From JADJNY01 sp046349615 (GTDB lineage: Bacteria; Planctomycetota; UBA1135; GCA-002686595), in contig JAXMBZ010000018.1 of the NCBI GenBank assembly GCA_046349615.1, positions 1 through 64,000 of the forward strand: a stretch of DNA of 64,000 bases, in the 5' to 3' direction. The notes below the pieces were generated by a model. The model was not told where the DNA came from and ran no database searches. It was given only the letters and a program-made list of their open reading frames with translations. Shown here in pieces: positions 17,845-26,479 of this stretch (its first letter is position 1; each line of letters begins with the position of its first letter). The translations under genes were made by a program, and so were the position numbers.

Positions 17845-18279
17845 GTGCCCCGCACCCCGATCGCGCTCGGTCTGTTCCTCGTCCTCGCGAGCGCGTGCTC
17901 GTCCTCGCGAGCGGGCTGGGGCAAGGGCGCGTGGCGCGAAGTCCTCGAGTCCGGCGAGCTCCAGGTGCGTCGCTCGCCCGTGCGCGTCGACGCCGCGACG
18001 GGCGAACTCGTGCTCGCGTGGATCGGCGCGCGCGTGCCCGAGGGCGTCGCAGGCGAACTCGAGGCCTGTGAGCTCGTCGTCTACCGCGACGAAAACCGCG
18101 ACCGCGTCGCGGATCCGAGCGAGGTCGTCCTCGCACGCTCGAGCGCGCAGTCCGGGCGCAAGCTCCAGTTCGACGACGTGCGCGTGGAACCCGCGGCCGC
18201 GGAGCTCGTCGTCCAGCTCGAGGTGAGGACGAAGGCGGGCGCGAGGAAGTTCCGTTTCCTGCTGAAAAACGAGGCCTGA
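17845..18279 (+). CDS. Small lipoprotein of unknown role
   Basis: This 144-residue protein starts at GTG 17845 and has a short lipoprotein signal (LFLVLASAC, lipidation expected at the Cys). The mature part is beta-rich, with an acidic segment YRDENRDRVADPSEV that resembles a single calcium-binding dockerin-like turn. No family is recognised. Confidence 0.65.
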   Translation: MPRTPIALGLFLVLASACSSSRAGWGKGAWREVLESGELQVRRSPVRVDAATGELVLAWIGARVPEGVAGELEACELVVYRDENRDRVADPSEVVLARSSAQSGRKLQFDDVRVEPAAAELVVQLEVRTKAGARKFRFLLKNEA

Positions 18280-18446
18280 TCGACGACGGACCCGAAGCGA
18301 ACCGACGGCGTTCCGCGCGACGTGCGCGGCCCGGGATTCGCTCCCTGCGACTCGGTTGCGCGGCGCCGCTGAAGAGCGCCTTTCGAGCGCGACGTTCCCT
18401 CCAGAACGATCCGCAACTGGTCACAGTCCTCGGGATAGCCTGCCCC

Positions 18447-19139
18447 ATGATGCCCCCCGTCCACGATGCGCACGCCGGCCGCGTTCGAGCCGCCGTCGGA
18501 GTCGCGCTCGCGGCGACGAGCCTCGGACTCGTCGTCTGGTTCACGTGCCGTCCCGCCGGCGCGGATCACCTCACGACGATCGATCCGCAGGAGCGCGTCC
18601 TCGAGGCCGCGTCACCGCGCTCAAGCGTCGTGGTCTCGGTGCTGCGTTCGGAGCCGCGCCTCGCCGATCCGGGCACACCGATCTCCGACGCGGAGTGGTC
18701 GCGGCACCACGCGGCGGCGCGCGTGCAGGTCGCACCGGAGCTCGGTCGGACGCTTCTCGCGCGCTCGATCCCGCCGGAGGGCGAGCTCCAGCTCGACAGC
18801 GCTCCCTCCGGCACGAATGCGCCGATCGGGAACGTCACGCACGTCGAGAACGGCTCCCTGCGCGTGATCGACGGCTGGACGAACGGGAGCGAGGACCTGC
18901 AGATCGAGCTGCGCCTCACGCCGTCCGAAACCGGCGCGCCGCAGGTCGAGGTCGGCGCGTGGGACGTCCGCGGGAACGAAGTGCCGGGCGCGTGGAGCGA
19001 CGTCTCGAGCGAGGTCACGCTGAACGCGTCGACGTGGAAGGACGGTGAGCGCGTCGTGCTGCGCTACCGCGTGCAAGGCAAGGACGCGCAGGGCAAGACG
19101 CGCGACGAGGGCGGACTCGTGCGCGTCGTGGTGCCGTAG
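18447..19139 (+). CDS. Exported protein, first of three tandem paralogues
   Basis: This 230-residue protein has an N-terminal membrane or signal segment (AAVGVALAATSLGLVVWF, about residues 14-32) and a beta-rich exported domain. Its second half shares a layout with the next two genes: LHV/LRV-x-D-x(3)-G or N-x(2)-LQIEL(R/V)L, then a Trp-rich stretch with W(S/T) and a strand NASTWKDGERVVLRYRVQG close to the C-terminus. The three are likely products of local duplication. Function unknown; an extracytoplasmic binding or envelope role is likely. Confidence 0.65.
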   Translation: MMPPVHDAHAGRVRAAVGVALAATSLGLVVWFTCRPAGADHLTTIDPQERVLEAASPRSSVVVSVLRSEPRLADPGTPISDAEWSRHHAAARVQVAPELGRTLLARSIPPEGELQLDSAPSGTNAPIGNVTHVENGSLRVIDGWTNGSEDLQIELRLTPSETGAPQVEVGAWDVRGNEVPGAWSDVSSEVTLNASTWKDGERVVLRYRVQGKDAQGKTRDEGGLVRVVVP

Positions 19140-19351
19140 GCGGAGAGTGCGCTCGCGATCGGCGCGGCGCTCGAGCCCTGCGCGCGACCTCCTCGACCGA
19201 GCGCTGATTCGAACGACCGACCGGGTGGCTGCGCGGCGCTCGCCCCCATCGTTCCGTGAGGTCGCGACGTGCACTCGCTCGACGGATCTCGCACCGAGCG
19301 CCAAGATCCGGGAGCTCGACAGCGTCGTTCGGAGGTCGAGAGGAGCTTCCC

Positions 19352-20029
19352 ATGCCGCCTTCGTCCTGCTTTCGATCCACCCCCGCCGGCTCGCTTCGTT
19401 CGTTCGTCCCGCGGCTCGTGCTCCTCGCCTCGAGCGCGGCTTGGATCGCGGCCTGTTCGAACGACGGCGAACACCACGGCGCGGCCGAGCCGCCGGCGAC
19501 CGGTGCGCGCACGACGAACTCGGTGTCCGCGGAGAAGCCGCCGGACGACGAGACGGTCCCGCGCGATCCGCGCGAACCCGATTGGGAGCGCGACTCCGTC
19601 GTGCTCCAAGTCGAGCTCGACACGAGCCTCGCCGCGCGAGCGCAGGACGCGCTCCTCCTCCCACCCGAGAGCGCAGGCGGACTCTCTTTCACGCAGGACC
19701 CCGAACATCGCTTCGGATCCTTCACGCGTTCGAGCGAGCGTGAACTCCGTGTCCAACTCGGACGCAGCGACGGCTTCACGGGCTCGGAGGTCGAGCTGCG
19801 TCTCGCGTCGACGCCGAAGGGCGAGCTCACGTGCCGTGCGCTCGCGAGCAACTTCTGGGACGCGGGCCCGCCGTTTTCCGGTCCGTGGACGGGCGTGACG
19901 GGCCGTGTGCGCGTGAGCTCGCTCTCGTGGACGCCCGGTGAGACGGTGTACGTCGCTTTCGACCTCGACGGCAAGTACGGAGAGCGCGCTGCGAACCAGT
20001 CGTGCTTCCTGGAGCTCGTCCTGCCTTGA
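19352..20029 (+). CDS. Lipoprotein, second of three tandem paralogues
   Basis: This 225-residue protein starts at ATG 19352, with AGGAGC upstream as ribosome binding site. A lipoprotein signal ends in WIAAC. The mature part contains LRVQLGRSDGFTGSEVELRL, NFWDAGPPFSGPWTGVTG and SLSWTPGETVYVAFDLDG, clearly parallel to the third paralogue (RDVGPPFDVRWSNARG, SATWTSGSRVVIDYAFRG). Its stop is followed directly by a 107-base copy of the junction and 3' end of the phospholipase D gene that lies 0.85 kb further on. No function can be assigned. Confidence 0.7.
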   Translation: MPPSSCFRSTPAGSLRSFVPRLVLLASSAAWIAACSNDGEHHGAAEPPATGARTTNSVSAEKPPDDETVPRDPREPDWERDSVVLQVELDTSLAARAQDALLLPPESAGGLSFTQDPEHRFGSFTRSSERELRVQLGRSDGFTGSEVELRLASTPKGELTCRALASNFWDAGPPFSGPWTGVTGRVRVSSLSWTPGETVYVAFDLDGKYGERAANQSCFLELVLP

Positions 20030-20134
20030 CGCGCTCCGCCGCTCAGAGCCAATACCGGAACGGATAGAACACGAGCTCGAGGAACTGGCTCCACCACGAG
20101 CGCTTGTTCCACTCCTCGAGCGTGACCTCCTTGC
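20028..20134. repeat. Duplicated 3' end of phospholipase D gene (copy 1)
   Basis: These 107 bases match 20883-20989 with only two mismatches. Ninety-two of them are the last 30 codons and stop of the phospholipase D-like gene, and the rest is the adjoining intergenic junction. The copy is truncated and cut off from any start. The two copies are direct repeats flanking the third paralogue gene. Confidence 0.9.
20043..20134 (-). pseudogene. Remnant of cardiolipin synthase-like gene 3' end
   Basis: The fragment encodes the C-terminal segment ending FLELVFYPFRYWL, with one substitution relative to the intact gene (Gln to Pro). It lacks the catalytic HKD motifs and any start, so it is a non-functional fragment. 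It marks the boundary of a duplicated or inserted segment. Confidence 0.85.
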
Positions 20135-20168
20135 GACCGAGTCGCCGGAGCCCGGTAGACTCAAACAC

Positions 20169-20879
20169 GTGCACGCGACGCTCCGCTCCCGGGTCTCGCT
20201 CTGGATCGCTTGCGCGCTCTCCGCAGTCGCGCTCGTCTTCGCCGTCGGCACGTTCCTCGGTTCGATTCCGATCGATTCGAAACCGCGGCCACCCGAGGTC
20301 GTCCCCTTCAGGTGCTTCACGGGTGCGGGGTCCCGCGCCACGCCATCGCACGTGGAGTCCGAGTCCGTGGATCGAAGCAACGCGTTCGAGCCATCGTTCG
20401 GCGGCCCCGAGCCCACGCGCGAGGAGTTGCGCGTCGAGCTGGACGCGCGTGTCGACGTCGAACTCGTCGCGGACGTCGCTGCGCGCGAGGTCCCGTTCGA
20501 AATCTCGAGCGTGCCCGAGCTGCTGCTCGCACCCGACCGTGCTTGGGACGCCGAGACGAGCCCGCGGTACGGCGAAGCATCGATCGCGAAAGACGGCTCG
20601 TTGCACGTCTTCGACAACCGATCGGATGGTTTCGCGGGGCTCCAAGTGGAGCTAGTCCTGCGCTCGACCGCGACGAACGAGTTCGCGGCCGAAGCGTTCG
20701 TGAGCTCGCAAAGGGACGTCGGACCGCCGTTCGACGTGCGGTGGTCGAACGCGCGCGGCACGGTCCACGCGAGCTCCGCCACGTGGACGAGCGGCTCGCG
20801 CGTCGTGATCGACTACGCGTTCCGCGGCAGCCGCGCGAGCGAGGCCGTGCACGAGCGCATCGCAGTGACGATCCCCTGA
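20169..20879 (+). CDS. Exported protein, third tandem paralogue, inside duplicated flanks
   Basis: This 236-residue protein starts at GTG 20169 with a hydrophobic export segment (LWIACALSAVALVFAVGTFLG). The exported part carries SLHVFDNRSDGFAGLQVELVL and the Gly-Pro-Pro/Trp pattern shared with the previous gene. The gene lies exactly between two nearly identical copies of the phospholipase D 3' end. Those flanks are about 98% identical while the paralogous proteins have diverged widely, so the gene may have arrived as a cassette rather than by simple tandem copying. Function unknown. Confidence 0.7.
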   Translation: MHATLRSRVSLWIACALSAVALVFAVGTFLGSIPIDSKPRPPEVVPFRCFTGAGSRATPSHVESESVDRSNAFEPSFGGPEPTREELRVELDARVDVELVADVAAREVPFEISSVPELLLAPDRAWDAETSPRYGEASIAKDGSLHVFDNRSDGFAGLQVELVLRSTATNEFAAEAFVSSQRDVGPPFDVRWSNARGTVHASSATWTSGSRVVIDYAFRGSRASEAVHERIAVTIP

Positions 20880-20882
20880 CGG

Positions 20883-20989
20883 GACGCGCTCCGCCCCTCA
20901 GAGCCAATACCGGAACTGATAGAACACGAGCTCGAGGAACTGGCTCCACCACGAGCGCTTGTTCCACTCCTCGAGCGTGACCTCCTTGC
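20883..20989. repeat. 3' end of phospholipase D gene (copy 2, intact gene)
   Basis: This is the partner of the 107-base direct repeat at 20028-20134. Here it forms the true end of the phospholipase D gene plus the junction to the third paralogue. The repeat unit length is 855 bases. Confidence 0.9.
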
Positions 20990-22103
20990 ACGCGACCAAA
21001 TCGCGCTCGAACTGCGCCTGCATGCGCTCGCCGAGGTCGCGATCGATCGTCACGAGGCCCACCTCGAGGTTGTGCAGGAAGCTCCGTCGATCGAGGTTGT
21101 AGCTCCCGATCGTCGTCCACACCGAGTCGATCACGCCGCACTTCGCGTGCATCATCCGCTCCGGCCACTCGAAGATCCGCACGCCGCGCCGCAGGAGCCG
21201 CGCGTACAGGTGTCGACTCGCGTAGTACACCGCCGCGACGTCGGACGTCGACGGAACGATCACTCGCACCTCGACGCCGCGCTTCACCGCGAGCCCGAAC
21301 GCGCGTCGAAGCCCGACGTCCGGGATGAAGTACGCGTTCATGATGCTGATCGAAGTCTCGGCGCGACGGATCGCGTGCACGTACGCGTAGCGCATTCGCG
21401 AACGCGCGCGGAGCTTCTCGTTGCTGATCACCTCGACGAGCGCCGTGTGCTCGGGCAGGTCAGGCCGCGGAGCGGGGAGCTCGGGCTCGGGGAACGCGGC
21501 GCCGCCGACCTCGAGCCACGTCTCGCGAAAGAGCAGCGCGAGGTCGAACACGGCGGGCCCGTCGACGCGCGCGTGCACGTCGTGCCAGCCGCCGCCGCCC
21601 TGCTCGATCGGCCTGTTCTCGTCGGTCAGGTTCACGCCGCCGCAGAAGGCGACCTCGTCGTCGACGATCAGGATCTTCTGATGATCGCGCTTGTTGAGGC
21701 CCCACCGACGACGCCACGGCGCGACGGGGTGGAACACCTGCACTTCGACACCTGCCGCGCGCAGCTCGTCGAGGAAGCGCGACGACAAGCCGAACGAGCC
21801 GAGTCCGTCGACGAGCACGCGCACCTCGACGCCGGCGCGCGCGCGCTCGATGAACGCTTTCTGGAAGTCGCGGCCGACGACGTCGTCCTCGAAGATGTAC
21901 ATCTCGAGATGCACGCGGCGCCGCGCGGTGCGGATCGCGTCGAGCATCGCGGGGAACGCCTCGCGTCCGCCGATCAGGGGGCTCACGTGGTTGTACGCTC
22001 GCAGCCGTTCGCGGCGCGGCACGTAGCCGAGGTCGCCGGGTGCGAACGGCTCGCGCCGGCGCAGGCCAGGCAGATACGGGAGCTCGAAGCGGAAGCGGCT
22101 CAC
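20898..22103 (-). CDS. Cardiolipin synthase-like phospholipase D family protein
   Basis: This 401-residue protein has two HKD catalytic motifs: HQKILIVDD (His141, Lys143, Asp148) and HAKCGVIDS (His319, Lys321, Asp326), each followed by the typical GGVNLTDE and GSYNLDRRS. This matches cardiolipin synthases of the ClsB type, which lack N-terminal membrane helices and join phosphatidyl groups to glycerol lipids. GTG 22103 is chosen because it overlaps the stop of the upstream MOSC gene (GTGA) and sits at the family start. The C-terminus ends in an aromatic-rich segment (WWSQFLELVFYQFRYWL) that could dock on the membrane. The last 92 bases are duplicated downstream. Confidence 0.88.
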   Translation of the reverse strand: MSRFRFELPYLPGLRRREPFAPGDLGYVPRRERLRAYNHVSPLIGGREAFPAMLDAIRTARRRVHLEMYIFEDDVVGRDFQKAFIERARAGVEVRVLVDGLGSFGLSSRFLDELRAAGVEVQVFHPVAPWRRRWGLNKRDHQKILIVDDEVAFCGGVNLTDENRPIEQGGGGWHDVHARVDGPAVFDLALLFRETWLEVGGAAFPEPELPAPRPDLPEHTALVEVISNEKLRARSRMRYAYVHAIRRAETSISIMNAYFIPDVGLRRAFGLAVKRGVEVRVIVPSTSDVAAVYYASRHLYARLLRRGVRIFEWPERMMHAKCGVIDSVWTTIGSYNLDRRSFLHNLEVGLVTIDRDLGERMQAQFERDLVACKEVTLEEWNKRSWWSQFLELVFYQFRYWL

Positions 22104-22636
22104 GCGCGCTCCCTCCGCACCTCGATCGCGTCGCCGCGGCGGATCGTGCCGGCCTTCACGCACGTCGCAAGCACGCCGCGCGTTCGCGCGCCCTTCGCGT
22201 TGCCGCGCTTCACGCGCTTCACGGCCCCGACGCCGTACCGGTTTTCGAAGAGCCGACACGGGCGATGCGGATCGTTCGAGATCTCGAGCTCGCACGTGCC
22301 GATCGCGAGCACCGTCCCAGGAGGCAGGTTCGCCTCGGAGAGATCGAGGTCGACGATCACGTTGTCGCCCGCGAGCGCCATCCGCTCCATGTCCTCGCCG
22401 GCGACCGCGCGCAGGACGTGCACGTTCATCAGGCTGACTTGATTCCCCGCTCGACGGTGGGGATCGACGAGCCAGCGATCACCCTCGATGCCGCGCTCCG
22501 GCGTGAGCTCGAGCGCGTCGACGAGGCGCCGCGCGCCGTGCTCGGGCCGGAGCACGCAGAGCTCGACCCGTCCCGCGTCCTTGGGTGAGCGCGCGAGCCG
22601 CGCGAGCCACCAGTCGAAGCGGAACGAGAAGTCCAT
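22100..22636 (-). CDS. MOSC-domain protein
   Basis: This 178-residue protein shows the MOSC pattern: an early strand pair (VELCVLRPEHGARRLVDALELTPERGIEGDRW), then NQVSLMNVHVLRAV, the segment AGDNVIVDLDLSEANLPPG, and a late CRLFENRYG with the conserved Cys expected to carry sulfur in the family. MOSC domains occur in molybdenum-cofactor sulfurases and in small stand-alone proteins that handle sulfur or reduced N-hydroxylated compounds. Its stop overlaps the GTG of the phospholipase gene. No molybdenum-cofactor gene is nearby, so the substrate is open. Confidence 0.85.
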   Translation of the reverse strand: MDFSFRFDWWLARLARSPKDAGRVELCVLRPEHGARRLVDALELTPERGIEGDRWLVDPHRRAGNQVSLMNVHVLRAVAGEDMERMALAGDNVIVDLDLSEANLPPGTVLAIGTCELEISNDPHRPCRLFENRYGVGAVKRVKRGNAKGARTRGVLATCVKAGTIRRGDAIEVRRERA

Positions 22637-22690
22637 CGCGCTCGATTGTGCGCGACGATCTCGCCCGGCGCCAACCCCGCGACGTGCGCG

Positions 22691-23758
22691 CTACTTCGCG
22701 GCTTCGCGCAGCCGCACGAGCACGTCGCGCGCCGCGCCGCTGTCGAGCGAGCTCGACGCCGCGTCGACGCCCTCGGCGAGCGTCATCGCGCGGCCCGAAG
22801 CCTTGAGGATCAGCGCCGAGCCGAGCAGGGCCGCGTTGCGCGCGGGTCCGTGCTGGCCGGCGAGCACGGCCTGCGTGATGTCGCCGACGACCTTGACGAG
22901 CTCGGCGCAGTCGCCGGTGCCCTGGTCGTCCGGCGGCGGGCTGAAGAGCGGGAGCTCGGGCTCGTTCTCCGCTTCGAGGCCGAAGTCCTGCGGCTCGACG
23001 TTCAGCGGGACGAGGTGCTTCTCAGCGAGCTCGATCCCGCGCGTGCGCTTGCGGACGGAGGGAATGACGCCGCCCTCGGGTCCTTGGATCGCGATGCCGC
23101 GCGGGTGGCCGAGGCCTTGGATCACCTCGACCGCGCCGCCGAGCACGGGTCCGCCTTGCGCGCCGAGCACGACCGAGGCGCTCGTCGGCGCGAGCAGCTT
23201 CTCGACCGTCGCGAGCGGCGTGCGGATCGTGACGTCGCCGCGCACGCGCCGCAGGTTCATCAACGCGGGCAGCATGCCCGTCACCGCGACCGCGCCGAAG
23301 CGCGCCTTCGCGACCCACTCCTCCGCCTCGTTCGGATCCCACGTCATGCCGATGCCGAGCGCGTCGAGCACGCTCGCCGTCGTGAGCCCGCGCTTCGGCG
23401 GCACGCACCGATCGGACAGGATGAGCACGCGCACACCCGCTCCCGCCGCGATCAAGCCGGACGCGACCTCGAGCGGCGGCACGCGGTCCATCCCGTCGTG
23501 CGGCGGACACACGCAGACGAGCCCCGGCATGTCGTTGCACGGGATGCGCGCCTTCTCGCGCGCGGCGCGAGCGAACGCGGTGAGCTCCTGCACGGTGACG
23601 CCCTTGATCCGCATCATCACGAGGAACGCGCCGACGAGGATCTCGCTCTCCTCTCCGGAGAGAACCTCTTGGAAGGCGCGGTACGCCTCCTCGTACGTCA
23701 GGCTGCGTCCTTCTTTGACGCCCTGGCCGAGGACGCGCATCAAGTGACGGAGGATCAT
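22691..23758 (-). CDS. TrpD/YbiB-like glycosyltransferase family 3 protein
   Basis: This 355-residue protein has the two-part layout of anthranilate phosphoribosyltransferase relatives. The N-terminal helical domain (about 1-70) contains YEEAYRAFQEVLSGEESEILVGAFLVMMRIKG. The larger domain has a phosphoribosyl-binding region (SGLIAAGAGVRVLILSDR, then LTTASVLDALG). The canonical KHGN-SSKSGSADVLE loop of true TrpD is altered to LSDRCVPPKRGLTTASVLDALG, which points to the YbiB (TrpD2) subgroup, known as a nucleic-acid-binding relative, rather than tryptophan synthesis. No trp gene is nearby. ATG 23758 fits the family start. Confidence 0.75.
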   Translation of the reverse strand: MILRHLMRVLGQGVKEGRSLTYEEAYRAFQEVLSGEESEILVGAFLVMMRIKGVTVQELTAFARAAREKARIPCNDMPGLVCVCPPHDGMDRVPPLEVASGLIAAGAGVRVLILSDRCVPPKRGLTTASVLDALGIGMTWDPNEAEEWVAKARFGAVAVTGMLPALMNLRRVRGDVTIRTPLATVEKLLAPTSASVVLGAQGGPVLGGAVEVIQGLGHPRGIAIQGPEGGVIPSVRKRTRGIELAEKHLVPLNVEPQDFGLEAENEPELPLFSPPPDDQGTGDCAELVKVVGDITQAVLAGQHGPARNAALLGSALILKASGRAMTLAEGVDAASSSLDSGAARDVLVRLREAAK

Positions 23759-23964
23759 CGTTTGGGGTGAACGCCGGAGGAATCGAGCGAGTCGTCTCCG
23801 GACGGAACGTGGGGGGGCGAAAGTCGCGCTCAGTCTAGCCGCGGCCCGGGGGGGCCCACAATGCGACGTCCCGATCGCTTGCTCGAATGCATGCTACGCA
23901 TCGGAGTCGTCGCTCGGCATCCTGTCCGCGCGAAGGCGCCCGCGGCCGCGAATCGAAACGACGC

Positions 23965-24963
23965 ATGAGCACGAACGACGCGATCCGGAGACGACGGCGG
24001 AGGGCGCTCCTCGCGCTCGTCCTCGGGCTCGCGCTCGCGCCGATCGTCGCCGAGGTCGTGTACCGGGCGACTCGCGTCGCGACGCTCTCGCCGACGACGA
24101 ATCCGAAGTACGTCGTGCACGACGAACGGCTGGGTTGGCGCTACGTGCCCGGAGCGCGCGAACGTCATGCGAGCGCGGAGTTCGACGTCGAGGTCGCGAT
24201 CAACGCGCGCGGATTCCGCGGACCGGAGTGGCCGACCGAGAAGCGTGGGAAGCGCGTGCTCGTGCTCGGCGATTCGTACGCGTTCGGCTGGGGCGTTCCG
24301 TGGGAGTCGACGTTCGCGGCGCGGCTCGCGAGCGCGCATCCCGACTGGGAGGTGCTCGACGCGGCGGTGTCGGGTTACGGAACGGATCAGGAGCTGCTCC
24401 TCGCGCGCGAACTCGTCCCGGAGACGAAGCCCGACGTCGTCGTGGTCGTGTTCTGCGCGAACGATCTGTGGGAGTCGAGCTCCGACGTCGCATACGGGAA
24501 GTCGAAGCCGCGCTTCGTCGAGCACGACGGGCATCTCGAGCTCGCGAACGTGCCCGTGCCGAACCCATGGCTCGAACGCGTGAGCGCGCTTTGGCGTGCG
24601 ATCGAGAAGTCGCGGTGGGAGCGCGCGTTCCAGGCGCGACCGCGTGACGTCGAAGCGGAGTGGCGCCTCGTGCTCGCGCTCCTGCGCACGCTGCGCGACG
24701 ACCTCGCGCACGAGCGAGTCGACGCCGCGGGTGGTCCCGCGACGCGCAGCGTGCCGTTGATCGTCGTGTCGGACGAGGACCGTCTCGCGGCGTTCGCGCG
24801 CGACGTGCGCGACGTGGAGCACGTCGACGTCCGCAACGCGCTCGCCTCGAGCACGGAGCCGACGCACTTCCCCGTCGACGGTCACTGGAACGCGCGGGGA
24901 CACGAGCTCGTGGCGCGCGCGCTCGGGGACGTGCTCCGACGAACCTGGAGCACGGCGCGCTGA
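23965..24963 (+). CDS. SGNH/GDSL hydrolase family protein, membrane-anchored
   Basis: This 332-residue protein has a basic N-terminus, then a hydrophobic anchor (LLALVLGLALAPIVAEVV, about residues 14-33), with the rest outside the cytoplasm. The SGNH blocks are visible: GDSYAFGWG with Ser104, a Gly block AVSGYGTDQE, an Asn block FCANDLWES, and the late DGHWNARGHELVA with Asp305 and His307. Such proteins are acyl or acetyl esterases, often acting on exported polysaccharides. A trailing hairpin near 25006-25038 separates it from the convergent amidohydrolase operon. Substrate unknown. Confidence 0.85.
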   Translation: MSTNDAIRRRRRRALLALVLGLALAPIVAEVVYRATRVATLSPTTNPKYVVHDERLGWRYVPGARERHASAEFDVEVAINARGFRGPEWPTEKRGKRVLVLGDSYAFGWGVPWESTFAARLASAHPDWEVLDAAVSGYGTDQELLLARELVPETKPDVVVVVFCANDLWESSSDVAYGKSKPRFVEHDGHLELANVPVPNPWLERVSALWRAIEKSRWERAFQARPRDVEAEWRLVLALLRTLRDDLAHERVDAAGGPATRSVPLIVVSDEDRLAAFARDVRDVEHVDVRNALASSTEPTHFPVDGHWNARGHELVARALGDVLRRTWSTAR

Positions 24964-25000
24964 ACGACGCCGATCCCCCACGGCAGCGAGCTCGTCCGGA

Positions 25001-25038
25001 AACACCACGACCCGCGAGGGGCCTCCCCGCGGGTCGTG
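25001..25038 (-). terminator. Terminator hairpin closing the amidohydrolase operon
   Basis: CACGACCCGCG (25006-25016) pairs with CGCGGGTCGTG (25028-25038) over 11 bases. On the minus strand the stem is followed by GTGTTTCC, a weak U-tract. It lies between the convergent SGNH gene and the last amidohydrolase gene. Confidence 0.65.
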
Positions 25039-25066
25039 AGCGCGAACCCTCGCGATTCGAAGCGCG

Positions 25067-26479
25067 TCAGCCGCCCTTCTTCTCGCCGTCGCCGTTCTTC
25101 TTCTCGTCGCCGGACTTCTCGTCGCCCTTCTTCTCTTCGCCGTCCTTCGGCTTGTCGGCGTCGGGCTTGGGCTCGGTCTCGCCCTTGTCGAGCTTCTTCG
25201 GCTCGGGCTGGGCCTCGGCGCGCGGGCGGATGTGCGCGAAGTAGAGCTCCTTCTGCTTGTCGTAGACGACCTTGCCGTCGATCACAGTCCACTGCACGAA
25301 CGCTTCGTAGTGGAGCAGGTCCTTGTCGACGACGATCAGGTCGCAGTCCTTGCCGACCTCGAGCGAACCGACGCGGTGCTGCACGCCGAGGATCCGCGCC
25401 GACGTCGTGGTGATCGCGGCGAGCGCGGCGTCCTCCGGCAGTCCGCCGCGGATCGCGAAGTCGGCTTCGATCGGCAGCGCCATGATGTCGCGTCCGACGA
25501 TGCCGCCGAGGTCGACCGACTCCGTGCTCGGTACGACCGCGACCGACACGCCGCTCTTGTGGAGGATCGCGGCGTTCTCGATGCTCGACCCGCCGTCGCG
25601 GGCGAGGGCTTCGTCCTTCGGGCGGCGATCGCGCGACGTGAGGATCGCCATCGCGCCTGCGCGACCGAGTTCGTCGGCGACGGTCCAGCCTTCGACGCAG
25701 CCCTCGATCACGGGGCGGAAGCCGAACTCCTGCGCGAGGCGCGCGATGCCGAGGAGGTCGTCGCGCTCGTTCGCGTTGAACTTCGCCGTCGACTCGCCCT
25801 TGAGCACCGCGAGCACCGTCGTGTCGACGTTCTTCTTCTGCGGCTCCTTGAGCTCCTTGTCCTTCTTGACCTTCTCCTCCCAGTCGCGGTAGTTGCGCAG
25901 GTAGGCGGCGGCGGACTGGAACTTCTCACGCAGGCTGCGGCGACCGGCCGGGTTGCGCGCGCTCCACGAGAAGACGGAGAAGATGCGGTCGCGAACGACC
26001 ACGTCCTTGATCGAGAAGCGCTTGAGCTTGACCGCCGCATTCCCGACGCCCGTCGTCGTGATCCCCGTCGCGAGGCCGAGGATCATGTTCGAGTTGAACG
26101 GGTTGATCGTGTCGCCGAAGTCGCTCGACGACGGACCGAGCAGGCCCGACGAAGAGATCGCGACGAGGCCCGGATACACGCGCATGCCTTGCGCGTCGAG
26201 CACCTTCGCGTCCGTCGGCACGTCGAGGTCGTGGCCGATCTCGAAGATCTTGCCGTTCTTCGCGACGAGCATCGCGTCGCCGAGCACGGCTCCGGTGCCC
26301 GTGTGGATCTCGGCGTTCTTCACGACGAACCACTTGTCGGACTCCTCCTTCTTCTTGTCCGTGCTCTCGTCCTTCTTCTCGTCGCCTCCCTCTTGCCACG
26401 CGTGCGCGGCGACGGGGAGCGCGAAGAGCGCGAGCAGCGCTCCGAACACGAAGCGTTCGATACGGTTCTTCGAGATCAC
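25067..26479 (-). CDS. Exported amidohydrolase-fold protein, HxH motif lost (operon member 10)
   Basis: This 470-residue protein has a signal peptide (FVFGALLALFALPVAAHA), a short Lys/Asp/Glu stretch, then the amidohydrolase composite-domain start (FVVKNAEIHTGTG..., VAKNGKIFEIG). Where the family has PGLVDxHxH it reads PGLVAISSS, so both metal histidines are serines (109 and 111). The C-terminal family signature RVGSLEVGKDCDLIVVDKDLL is intact. The tail after about residue 420 is extremely Lys/Asp/Glu/Gly rich. The final gene of the operon, it overlaps the previous gene by ATGA. It is unlikely to be a metal-dependent hydrolase; a binding or scaffold role is inferred. Confidence 0.85.
   Translation of the reverse strand: MISKNRIERFVFGALLALFALPVAAHAWQEGGDEKKDESTDKKKEESDKWFVVKNAEIHTGTGAVLGDAMLVAKNGKIFEIGHDLDVPTDAKVLDAQGMRVYPGLVAISSSGLLGPSSSDFGDTINPFNSNMILGLATGITTTGVGNAAVKLKRFSIKDVVVRDRIFSVFSWSARNPAGRRSLREKFQSAAAYLRNYRDWEEKVKKDKELKEPQKKNVDTTVLAVLKGESTAKFNANERDDLLGIARLAQEFGFRPVIEGCVEGWTVADELGRAGAMAILTSRDRRPKDEALARDGGSSIENAAILHKSGVSVAVVPSTESVDLGGIVGRDIMALPIEADFAIRGGLPEDAALAAITTTSARILGVQHRVGSLEVGKDCDLIVVDKDLLHYEAFVQWTVIDGKVVYDKQKELYFAHIRPRAEAQPEPKKLDKGETEPKPDADKPKDGEEKKGDEKSGDEKKNGDGEKKGG

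Noticed and set aside
22691..23758. Tryptophan-pathway trpD
   Set aside because: The phosphoribosyl loop differs from true TrpD and no other trp gene is near; the YbiB-like subgroup fits better.
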